From Akkermansiaceae bacterium (GTDB taxonomy: Bacteria; Verrucomicrobiota; Verrucomicrobiia; Verrucomicrobiales; Akkermansiaceae), in NCBI GenBank assembly GCA_903919975.1, contig CAIXKE010000090.1:1-34341 (forward strand): DNA of 34,341 nt, given 5' to 3'. Every line of letters begins with the position of its first letter. Position 1 is the stretch's first letter. A program made the position numbers and the translations under genes. The notes under the pieces were generated by a model. That model saw nothing but the letters and a program-made list of their open reading frames with translations. It was not told where the DNA came from and made no database searches. Shown in pieces: positions 1-6,776 of the stretch.

Positions 1-137
1 AATGCACGCGCTCCGTCATGGAGCGCCGACATTCTGTCGGCTGTCGGATGGGGGACATTCTGTCACCCGTCTTCTGCAAAGCGACTCGCCGGACAGTATG
101 TCCGTCATCCAGCAGCGCGCAAAATGCACGCGCTCCG
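1..137. repeat. Cluster of short palindromic repeats upstream of ligA
   Basis: Several small perfect hairpins lie back to back. GCGCTCC/GGAGCGC pair at 8-14 and 20-26. GCCGACA/TGTCGGC pair at 25-31 and 35-41. GACATTCTGTC recurs at 28-38 and 54-64, and a related GGACA-GTA-TGTCC hairpin lies at 91-103. A 15-base direct repeat, aatgcacgcgctccg, occurs at 1-15 and again at 123-137. No open reading frame here looks real. The rest of the 290-base leader is AT-rich toward position 290 and may hold the ligA promoter, but I cannot pick convincing -35/-10 boxes. I infer a dispersed non-coding repeat family. Confidence 0.6.
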
Positions 138-290
138 ACAACGCGAATCCTTAAAGGCATTGGGCTGAAGCCAGCGCTCCGTGCTAAATGGATTTCCAGG
201 GATCTTCAAAAATATTAGACTATCAATATTTTTGCGTGTCTTTTTGATTTTTGCGGTAAATGATTCTTCAGGGAAGGCTGGTAATCTATC

Positions 291-2381
291 ATGATAAAAC
301 AAACGCGTATTGGGAATAGTTTTTGGGTTGTTGTCAGAATTTTTTTTACTCTAATTTGTGGTTTCTTACATGGTTCGGAAGCGGAGCACACCCAATTATT
401 GGAGCTGCGCCGTGAGATTGCGCGGCATGACGAGCTGTATTTCCGCAAGGCCGCGCCGGTGATCAGCGATGCGGAGTATGATGCGTTGAAAATCAAGTTG
501 AAGGAGTTGGAAGAACGGACTGGTGAGTCAGTGGGTGGAGTTGCTGTGGGAGATGATCGGACAGGGAATTATGCCGCCTATCGTCATCGGGAGCCGATGC
601 AAAGTTTGGCCAAGGCCTATTCGGACGAGGAAGTGGCTGCATTCATGGCGCGGGTGGAGGCGAAGTTAGGGCGCGGCGACGTGCAATTGCGCGTGGAGCC
701 GAAATACGATGGCTTGGCGGTGAGTTTGACCTATGAGCGCGGGCAATTGGTGCGGGCGGTGACGCGTGGTGATGGTGTGGCGGGCGATGATCTAACAGCC
801 AATGTGCGGCAGAGGGTTTCCGGAATCGTCGAGCGACTCGTGGCGGACGGCGAAGAATGGAGCGGGCCGGAGGTGATGGAGTTGCGCGGGGAGATTTTCA
901 TGACGCTGGCTGATTTCAAACGCGTCAACGTGGCTCGTTCCGCGGCAGGAGAGGATGAATTAAGCCATCCGCGCAATGCGGCGGTGGGACTGTTGCGGGC
1001 GCAAGATGCGGAGGCTGCGAATGATTTGTCCTTAGTTTGTTATGGTTGGGGCGCATGGAGTCCGACTGCGACGCGACCGGCGACATTGGCGGATTTCCGA
1101 CGAAAAATGATCGAATGGCGACTGCCTGTGGTGGCGGCGGATCGAATGGCGACGGGCGTTGCCGATTTGCAGAAGTCGGTGATGGATGTCCGGGCAATTG
1201 GCGCAAAACAAGGCGTGCCGACAGATGGTGTGGTGATCAAGGTCGAGCGCACGGTGGATCAGGAAGTGCTCGGTCTCGCACCGGGCGCGCCGCACTGGGC
1301 GGTGGCGCGTAAGTTTGCGCCGGAACAATCGGCCACTCAGATGTTAGGGGTCATCTGGCAGGTTGGTCGCAGCGGCGCGGTGACTCCGGTGGCGGAACTT
1401 GCGCCGTTGATGATCAGCGGATCGAAGGTGGCTAGAGCGAGTTTGCACAACGCGGGGGAAATCGCGCGGAAAGATCTACGCATCGGCGATTGGGTGTGGG
1501 TGGTCAAAGCGGGTGAAATCATTCCGGCAATCACCGGAGTGGATTTAAGCAAACGCACCGGGGAGGAGGTCGTTTGTGTGGTTCCGGAAAACTGTCCTGC
1601 TTGTAAGAGTCGATTAAAATGTGAGACTGATGTGGCGATGCTGCTTTGCGAAAATCGTGGTTGCCCGGCTCAGATTGTGCGGCGGTTGGCGCAATTCGCA
1701 TCGCCAGCGGCGATGGATATTCGTGGCGTGGGGCCTGCGGCATTGGAGGCGGCGGTGGCCAGCGGATTGATGCATGGACCGGCGGATTTCTATCGGATGA
1801 AAGCACCCGAGTGGGCGGGTTTGCCGGGCATGGGAGCTCGGACGGCGGAGAAAGTGATCGCGGCGGTGGCGGCAAGCCGGATCATAGCGCGGACCGACGG
1901 ATCGCGCTTGATTTACGGGTTGGGATTTCCGGGCGTCGGTATGCGCACGGCGAAACACTTGGTTCTAGCCATGCCGAGTTTCGAGCAGGTGATACAAGCG
2001 GATGAGTCGAATTTCCGGCGGGATGCGGACATGGGAGAAACTGCGGCACGCGAGGTGCATGCTTATTTGCGACGTGATGATGTTGCCGCCGAATTGACTG
2101 CGCTTTCCACGTTGGGAATGGGCTTGAAATGGGACGTGGCTGAGAAATCAGGTGGCGTTTTTCAGGGGCAAATTGTGGTCATGACCGGCACCCTCACGCG
2201 TTGGACGAGAGCGGAGGTTACGAGCCGATTGATCGAAGCCGGAGCAACGGTGGCGAACGAGGTGAGTTCAAAAACGACCTGCGTCGTGGCAGGAACAGAA
2301 GCCGGCACCAAGCTGAAGCAAGCCCGTGAGCTGGGGGTGGAAGTGATCGACGAAGCAGAACTTGTAAAGCGACTCCGGTGA
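291..2381 (+). CDS. ligA: NAD-dependent DNA ligase LigA, with hydrophobic N-terminal leader
   Basis: Seals nicks in double-stranded DNA using NAD+, in replication and repair. Domains in order: adenylation domain with the KxDG nucleophile (K138 in EPKYDGLA); OB fold; four-Cys zinc finger starting about residue 435 (CPAC, then CENRGC); helix-hairpin-helix region about 460-590; C-terminal BRCT domain about 620-696. The 696 residues are slightly above the usual ~670. The excess is at the N-terminus: residues 11-28 are strongly hydrophobic and followed by GSEA, like a signal peptide or membrane anchor, before the normal LigA start (LLELRREIARHDELYF). The ATG at 291 has a weak AGGGAAGG about 13 bases upstream. 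An in-frame TTG at 399 would give a leaderless, ordinary LigA. The usual SLxN motif reads SLAK here. Enzyme identity is certain; the start is not. Confidence 0.93.
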   Translation: MIKQTRIGNSFWVVVRIFFTLICGFLHGSEAEHTQLLELRREIARHDELYFRKAAPVISDAEYDALKIKLKELEERTGESVGGVAVGDDRTGNYAAYRHREPMQSLAKAYSDEEVAAFMARVEAKLGRGDVQLRVEPKYDGLAVSLTYERGQLVRAVTRGDGVAGDDLTANVRQRVSGIVERLVADGEEWSGPEVMELRGEIFMTLADFKRVNVARSAAGEDELSHPRNAAVGLLRAQDAEAANDLSLVCYGWGAWSPTATRPATLADFRRKMIEWRLPVVAADRMATGVADLQKSVMDVRAIGAKQGVPTDGVVIKVERTVDQEVLGLAPGAPHWAVARKFAPEQSATQMLGVIWQVGRSGAVTPVAELAPLMISGSKVARASLHNAGEIARKDLRIGDWVWVVKAGEIIPAITGVDLSKRTGEEVVCVVPENCPACKSRLKCETDVAMLLCENRGCPAQIVRRLAQFASPAAMDIRGVGPAALEAAVASGLMHGPADFYRMKAPEWAGLPGMGARTAEKVIAAVAASRIIARTDGSRLIYGLGFPGVGMRTAKHLVLAMPSFEQVIQADESNFRRDADMGETAAREVHAYLRRDDVAAELTALSTLGMGLKWDVAEKSGGVFQGQIVVMTGTLTRWTRAEVTSRLIEAGATVANEVSSKTTCVVAGTEAGTKLKQARELGVEVIDEAELVKRLR

Positions 2382-2429
2382 TCATGTCACCGCTTGCTTA
2401 ACAAGAATGCGTCGGGAATCTCCGCAGGT

Positions 2430-2480
2430 GACCGATTATTCGTACGGCCGCATAAATGATCGGTCGTATGGGTTTCTTCG
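2430..2480 (+). terminator. Candidate terminator after ligA
   Basis: GACCGATTATT (2430-2440) pairs with AATGATCGGTC (2455-2465) as an 11-bp stem with one G-U pair and a 14-base loop. A T-rich stretch (gtttcttcgtttta) follows. The stem is only moderately GC-rich and the loop is large, so this is a plausible but not strong Rho-independent terminator. It lies about 50 bases after the ligA stop. Confidence 0.4.
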
Positions 2481-2585
2481 TTTTATGGTAGCGTAAGGAG
2501 GAAAGATTCCGGGTTGCACACGGGGCTATGCAAGGGCAGTCTGGCCCCGCAATCCGGCGATCCGGTGAAATTTTTCCCGCTAACG

Positions 2586-3248
2586 ATGAATAAATCCAGC
2601 GATGATCCGTTAAACAAAGTGCGGGGACCTGTCGGTTCCGTCGAGCCGGACGCATCAAATGATGATCTGGACGATGATTTCCGGCTGGTTGCGCTGGCGC
2701 AGCAAGGGAATCTCGGTTCCTACGATGCGTTGGTAACCCGCCATCGAGGACGAATTTTCGCCATGATCCGCAATATGATACATCAGGAAGCCGATGCCTG
2801 GGATCTCTCACAAGAGGTTTTCATTAAGGCGTGGAACGCACTGCCCCGCTTCGAGGCTAGGGCGCGGTTCTCTACGTGGCTTTATCGGATCGCCCACAAC
2901 GTGGTCTATGACTGGACGCGGAAGCGCAAGATCGAGAGCGCAGGCGAATTCAATGATGAGATTTTCGAACGGGAGCGGATTGATTCCGGATCGTTCACGA
3001 CTCCGTCCGGAGGTGAATCGCCGGATGAGATGATAGCTACCGGCGAGCTACGCGAAAAGATTGAGGCCGCTATTGCGAAATTGTCCGCCGAACACCGGGA
3101 AGTGGTTATTCTAAAAGACGTCCAGGGGCTGGCCTACAAGGAAATCGCGGTCGTGATGGACTGTTCGATTGGCACCGTGATGAGCCGCTTGTTTTACGCC
3201 CGCCAAAAACTCCAAACCATGCTGAAACATGAATACGAATCACGATGA
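2586..3248 (+). CDS. ECF-type RNA polymerase sigma factor
   Basis: A group 4 (extracytoplasmic function) sigma factor that directs RNA polymerase to a small regulon, normally held inactive by the next gene's product. Region 2 spans about residues 45-115 (ALVTRHRGRIFAMIRN, then DLSQEVFIKAWNALPRF and FSTWLYRIAHNVVYDWTRK). Region 4 spans about 155-212 (LSAEHREVVILKDVQGLAYKEIA and the GTVMSRLFYARQKL recognition helix). The linker between them is long and acidic. The start is uncertain: the ATG at 2586 lacks a ribosome binding site, while an in-frame TTG at 2514 has AAGGAGG 12 bases upstream and would add 24 residues. I prefer the ATG because most genes here lack a Shine-Dalgarno and the added residues look unlike sigma factor sequence. 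Overlaps the anti-sigma gene by 20 bases. Confidence 0.9.
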   Translation: MNKSSDDPLNKVRGPVGSVEPDASNDDLDDDFRLVALAQQGNLGSYDALVTRHRGRIFAMIRNMIHQEADAWDLSQEVFIKAWNALPRFEARARFSTWLYRIAHNVVYDWTRKRKIESAGEFNDEIFERERIDSGSFTTPSGGESPDEMIATGELREKIEAAIAKLSAEHREVVILKDVQGLAYKEIAVVMDCSIGTVMSRLFYARQKLQTMLKHEYESR

Positions 3249-3834
3249 ACACAGGTTGGCCTTGTGGCTGGATGATGAATTGCAGGGTGAGGAACTCGCC
3301 GCTGCCGAGGCTTGCTTCGGGAGTGATCCGGACTCACTCGCCGCGCGTGAGGAAACCCGGCGCTGGCGTGCAATGATAGCTGCGGCAATCCCTGCAAATA
3401 AGGAGCCGCCTTACGCCGAGTTTTTCAACGGCCGCATCGCCCGTGCGATCCGCGAAACGGCTCCCGAGCCAATGCCGGTCACGGTCCGCCGGGTTTCTTG
3501 GAATGCGGTGCTCTATCCGCTGGCGGCTTGCATAGGCATGGCGTTCACCTTTCTGCTGGGAGTGAAAACGTCCGACCATCGACCGGATCTAGTCGATATC
3601 GACGTCTCTGGAGCGCCCAAAGCGATTCCGGTCGATCGGATTTTATACACTCCAGAGAGTGGCGTGAGGGCGGAGTGGTTCACTAGTTTGGATGCTTCAG
3701 CCACGGTCATAGTCTTGGACGGGGTGGATGCCATCCCGGATTCGATGGATTTTTCAGCTACCGCAGCGACACCACCGCCGCGTGACATTGATGCCACGGC
3801 GGGAACTGAACCGGAGGGAATATCCGACTTATGA
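3229..3834 (+). CDS. Probable membrane-bound anti-sigma factor
   Basis: 201 residues, translationally coupled to the sigma factor by a 20-base overlap. The N-terminus (HRLALWLDDELQGEELAAAEA) has the 'lx-WlDdEL' pattern common at the start of bacterial anti-sigma factors. It has only C29 and C101, so the zinc-binding HxxxCxxC motif is absent and this is not a classical zinc anti-sigma. One membrane segment at about residues 91-112 (WNAVLYPLAACIGMAFTFLLG) separates a cytoplasmic half from an acidic extracytoplasmic half of about 90 residues. By position and architecture I infer that it sequesters the sigma factor at the inner membrane and releases it on an envelope signal. The assignment rests on context more than on sequence. 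Confidence 0.7.
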   Translation: MNTNHDEHRLALWLDDELQGEELAAAEACFGSDPDSLAAREETRRWRAMIAAAIPANKEPPYAEFFNGRIARAIRETAPEPMPVTVRRVSWNAVLYPLAACIGMAFTFLLGVKTSDHRPDLVDIDVSGAPKAIPVDRILYTPESGVRAEWFTSLDASATVIVLDGVDAIPDSMDFSATAATPPPRDIDATAGTEPEGISDL

Positions 3835-4337
3835 TCGGCAGTAAATGGATGATTGCGTGTCTAGGGTTTGCCATGGCTGGCATCGCTTTTGGCAAGGAGG
3901 ACGCGGGTAAGGAGAAGATCGGATTGGTAAGCGTGACGGTTTATTATGCGACCAATGGCGATGCCAAGGCGGCGGGCGAGAAGACGGTTGCGGTTCCGCA
4001 GGAAACCGCCGAACGTTTGCGCAAAGAGGAGAAGCTTCGTTTCAAAACTTACCGGATGCTCGGTCAGGACACTCAGGCTTTGTTGAGGAGTTATGAGAGT
4101 TGGGCGCAGCCCTTGAAGCCTTCCGATGAGGTCATGGTCAGGTTTGAGGCGCAGGGAAAGCCTACCCAACAGACCGCCGTCCTTGATCTCGAACTGTGGC
4201 TCGCTCGGAATAAGACGGTGAAAACCGATGCTCGGCTTGAAATCGATCTACCGCTTTACGTCCTCGGTCCTGAATGGCGCGGCGGCCGACTGATCATTGC
4301 AGTTGCCCTTGTGCAGGAGCGAAAATCGGGCAAATAA
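3831..4337 (+). CDS. Secreted protein of unknown function in sigma operon
   Basis: 168 residues; its ATG overlaps the anti-sigma stop (ATGA at 3831-3834), so it belongs to the same operon. Residues 1-21 form a signal peptide (short basic start, hydrophobic core CLGFAMAGIAF, then GKED). The mature part is mixed alpha/beta, rich in K and E, without cysteine and without a motif I recognise. The C-terminal part (LEIDLPLYVLGPEW, RLIIAVALVQERK) looks like beta strands. I infer an exported protein either controlled by, or feeding signal to, the sigma/anti-sigma pair. No function can be assigned. Confidence 0.75.
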   Translation: MIGSKWMIACLGFAMAGIAFGKEDAGKEKIGLVSVTVYYATNGDAKAAGEKTVAVPQETAERLRKEEKLRFKTYRMLGQDTQALLRSYESWAQPLKPSDEVMVRFEAQGKPTQQTAVLDLELWLARNKTVKTDARLEIDLPLYVLGPEWRGGRLIIAVALVQERKSGK

Positions 4338-4346
4338 TCTGCCGTT

Positions 4347-5030
4347 ATGAAATTCACATTTGTTATCTGGTTCGCCTCGATGGCATTGGTTCAAGCGGGA
4401 TTGGATTTTCCGGCCACCCTTAAGGAGATCCATGCTCCGGCGGATGCCAAGGTCGTGACGGCCGAATTCGAGTTCACCAACCGCACAGAAAAATCGATCA
4501 CCGTGGCCAAGGTGAATCCAACGTGTTCCTGCATCGCGGTGAAAATCAAGAATGGCAAACTCCAGTATGCGCCCGGCGAGTCCGGATTGATCCGCGCGGA
4601 GTTCGACATGGGAAACTTTTCCGGCACCGTGGACAAGGTAGTGGCCATATGGCTGGATAACGATCCCGATGATCAACCCACATTGTCGCTTACCGTGCGG
4701 GTGCACATACCGGTGTTGATTTCTCTTGAGCCGAAGAGCGTCAAGTGGGAGATCGGCGGCAAGGCGGAACCGCAGACGATTCGAATCACGATGAATCACA
4801 CGAGCCCCATACGGGTTATTGATGCAAAATCGTCCTCCGAGGATTTCAAGTTGGTGATCAAACCCATCGAAGAGGGTAAAAGCTATGATTTGATTGTGAC
4901 TCCGGTGGACATGACCAGCGCTGGTTTGGCGGTTCTCAGGATCGAAACGGATTGTGAGCTTGCCAAGTATCGGACCCAGCAGGCCTTCGGGATTATCCGG
5001 AAACCATCACCCGCCGAGGTGAAGCCATGA
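4347..5030 (+). CDS. DUF1573-like secreted protein
   Basis: 227 residues, 9 bases after the preceding gene. The N-terminus is a signal peptide (FVIWFASMALVQAG). The first half matches the DUF1573/Ig-like fold family: a statement-like FEFTNRTEKSITVAKVNPTCSCIAVKI, where the TCSC cysteine pair takes the position of the family's conserved Cys motif, then LQYAPGESGLIRAEFDMGNFSGTVDK. The second half is another predicted beta sandwich. Such proteins are exported and common in Bacteroidota, Planctomycetota and Verrucomicrobiota; their biochemical role is not established. Last complete gene of the sigma operon; a coupled stub follows. Confidence 0.75.
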   Translation: MKFTFVIWFASMALVQAGLDFPATLKEIHAPADAKVVTAEFEFTNRTEKSITVAKVNPTCSCIAVKIKNGKLQYAPGESGLIRAEFDMGNFSGTVDKVVAIWLDNDPDDQPTLSLTVRVHIPVLISLEPKSVKWEIGGKAEPQTIRITMNHTSPIRVIDAKSSSEDFKLVIKPIEEGKSYDLIVTPVDMTSAGLAVLRIETDCELAKYRTQQAFGIIRKPSPAEVKP

Positions 5031-5068
5031 ACGCGCTTGGGCGATTCGCCTTGGCCGTCGTTGCATAA
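5027..5068 (+). pseudogene. 13-codon coupled ORF stub, possible remnant
   Basis: An ATG overlapping the DUF1573-like stop (ATGA) opens a frame encoding MNALGRFALAVVA and then TAA. Both the coupling and the signal-peptide-like residues look like the start of a fifth operon gene. It stops 19 bases before a dispersed repeat hairpin, and lexA comes in from the other strand. I infer the head of a gene lost by deletion or repeat insertion. A chance short ORF is the alternative. Confidence 0.3.
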
Positions 5069-5090
5069 GGGAATGAGCAACAAAAGGGAT

Positions 5091-5116
5091 GGCGGCGGGC
5101 GGAGACGCCCGCGCCA
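5091..5116. repeat. Dispersed GC-rich palindromic repeat
   Basis: GCGGGCG-GAGA-CGCCCGC forms a perfect 7-bp hairpin at 5095-5112, followed by gcgccac. The right arm gcccgcgcca is also found at the window's right end (34332-34341), again behind a CGGGC/GCCCG hairpin. There is no T-tract, so it is not a standard terminator, though it lies between convergent transcripts. Confidence 0.6.
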
Positions 5117-5203
5117 CCGCTACAAGTGGCCATGCAATTTCAGGGAGATTGCTGGAAAATCCGAAAGAGCTCGGAATGTTTGAATCTGTTTTCAGCAAAA
5201 GGT

Positions 5204-5818
5204 TCAGGCTGCGTGCCGGAGCAGCGCGACCATGACTCCTTGAATGACGAGTTCTCTTGCTGGAATCAGATCGGGAAAATCGGCGTTTTCCGCGCGGAGA
5301 AATGGCTGCCCCTTAGTGACGAGGTAACGTTTGAGGGTGGTTTCTCCATCGATCAGAGCTGCCACGATGTCACCTTTGCGGGGTTCACGGAATTCAAGAA
5401 TCACGGTGTCTCCACTGCAGATGTGAGCATCGATCATCGAATTGCCACGCACTTTGAGGGCGAAAGTCCGAGCATGGCGGGGGATTCCGAGAGCTGAGAC
5501 GTCCACGGCGACACTGCCTTCTTGCTCCGGTTCTGCGTCTTGGGACATGCCGGCGGCGATGGTGCCGTAAATCGGGACATCGACGATATCGCCCCGATCC
5601 AAATCTTCGGGGAAAATAACTGCGCGTGCCTTGCCGGGCAGTCGCTGGATCACGCCCTTGCGCTCGAGCGCGCGGAGGTGACTCATGGCGGCGGTTTGGC
5701 TGGCGAAGCCGAAGTAATGTTGAATTTCACGGGTCGAGGGGATGATTCCCATTTTTCGCTGCGACATCCGGAGATAGGCGAGGATTTCTTTTTGGCGGTG
5801 TGTGAGTTCGGGTTGCAT
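5204..5818 (-). CDS. lexA: LexA, SOS response repressor and autoprotease
   Basis: Represses DNA damage genes and cleaves itself when RecA filaments form. With the start at 5818 the protein has 204 residues, the normal LexA length. N-terminal winged helix about 1-65 (TREIQHYFGFASQTAAMSHLRALERKG). The Ala-Gly cleavage site is A89-G90 (TIAAGM). Catalytic Ser127 lies in GNSMID and Lys163 in TTLKRYL, the correct spacing for the S24 peptidase dyad. A longer frame reaches 5914, but its extra residues are not LexA-like and would read through the operator. Single gene, divergent from the TPR gene at 5997, and autoregulated through the palindrome at 5826-5845. Confidence 0.95.
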   Translation of the reverse strand: MQPELTHRQKEILAYLRMSQRKMGIIPSTREIQHYFGFASQTAAMSHLRALERKGVIQRLPGKARAVIFPEDLDRGDIVDVPIYGTIAAGMSQDAEPEQEGSVAVDVSALGIPRHARTFALKVRGNSMIDAHICSGDTVILEFREPRKGDIVAALIDGETTLKRYLVTKGQPFLRAENADFPDLIPARELVIQGVMVALLRHAA

Positions 5819-5825
5819 GGTTTTT

Positions 5826-5845
5826 GAACAGTGTTCTTGAGAACA
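5826..5845 (-). promoter_or_regulatory. LexA operator (SOS box) upstream of lexA
   Basis: TGTTC-TTGA-GAACA at 5832-5845 lies 13 bases upstream of the lexA start and matches TGTTC-N4-GAACA, the motif I recall for verrucomicrobial LexA. A further half-site, GAACA at 5826-5830, makes a second, overlapping palindrome GAACA-G-TGTTC (5826-5836). Placement fits repression of lexA by its own product. Confidence 0.8.
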
Positions 5846-5996
5846 AAAGTGAATCGGGCTGTTTCTGCAAGAAGAAAGATTTGCGGATATTCGGAGACGG
5901 AAGGTCGTCGTCATGCATTTCCCCTACGACATGAAAAATCACGATGGGCTTGCGGTCTGTGGTTTTTCCAGCTAGCGTCCGCACCTAATACTTCCA

Positions 5997-6767
5997 ATGA
6001 ACGCTAGAACCTTATTTTCGTTACTCTTCCTGGTCTCGCCGCTTGCCGCTAAGGACAAGACGCCGCCGGTGAATCCAGCATCGGCGAACGAGACCGCTCC
6101 CTTGCTTGCGAATCAGAAGGCTTTCCTCAATCTTCCGGAGGAAAACCGCAAAAATTTCATCAAACACTTCAGCGAGGCCAATCGGATTTTCCAGCAAAAA
6201 CGGATATTCGAATCGCTTGACGAACTCGAAAAGGCCTCGGCGACTTTCAAGGACAGTCCGGAGATTCACAACTTGCGAGGAAGTTGTTATGTGGAAATGC
6301 GTGCCTTCGACAAGGCGCTCGCTGAGTTCGATCGCGCCGCCGCGCTCTCAAAGGATAATGCGAGTATCGACTTCAATATCGGCGAGGTGTATTTCGTGAC
6401 CAAAGAGTGGCAGAAGGCCCTGGATGCTTTCGAAAAGGTCCTGAAATTGATTCCGCCTTCCAATATCGCGCTGGGGCGCTTAGTGGAGTTTAAAATTTTT
6501 CTCTGTAAGAAAAAACTCGGGAAAACCAATGAGGCGATCGTGCTTTCGGAGAAATATGATTTTCTCGATGATTCGCCATTTTATTACTATGCCAAAGCCG
6601 CCTTGGCTTATGATGACAAGAATCTAGTCAAGGCTGAGGAATGGTTGGCCATGGCATCCCGCATTTTTCGTGATCCGAATGTCATAGCTCCATGGCAGGA
6701 CACGTTCGTCGAATTTGGTTATATCAAGAGCTTCTACGGTGACGATGCGGTGGGCGGAGAGGAGTAA
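5997..6767 (+). CDS. Secreted TPR-repeat protein
   Basis: 256 residues. The signal peptide is about residues 1-18 (NARTLFSLLFLVSPLAA then KDK). The mature protein holds three or so tetratricopeptide repeats: FKDSPEIHNLRGSCYVEMRAF, then AFDKALAEFDRAAALSKDN, and ASIDFNIGEVYFVTKEWQKALDAFEKVLKL. TPR arrays act as protein-binding scaffolds, here probably in the periplasm or outer envelope. The partner is unknown. No ribosome binding site is visible before the ATG. It converges on tex with only 9 bases between the stops. Confidence 0.8.
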   Translation: MNARTLFSLLFLVSPLAAKDKTPPVNPASANETAPLLANQKAFLNLPEENRKNFIKHFSEANRIFQQKRIFESLDELEKASATFKDSPEIHNLRGSCYVEMRAFDKALAEFDRAAALSKDNASIDFNIGEVYFVTKEWQKALDAFEKVLKLIPPSNIALGRLVEFKIFLCKKKLGKTNEAIVLSEKYDFLDDSPFYYYAKAALAYDDKNLVKAEEWLAMASRIFRDPNVIAPWQDTFVEFGYIKSFYGDDAVGGEE

Positions 6768-6776
6768 GACCGGATC

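Noticed and set aside
5126..5497. A 123-codon plus-strand frame after the operon stub
   Set aside because: It is in the stub's frame, but most of it is antisense to lexA and shows no protein-like pattern.
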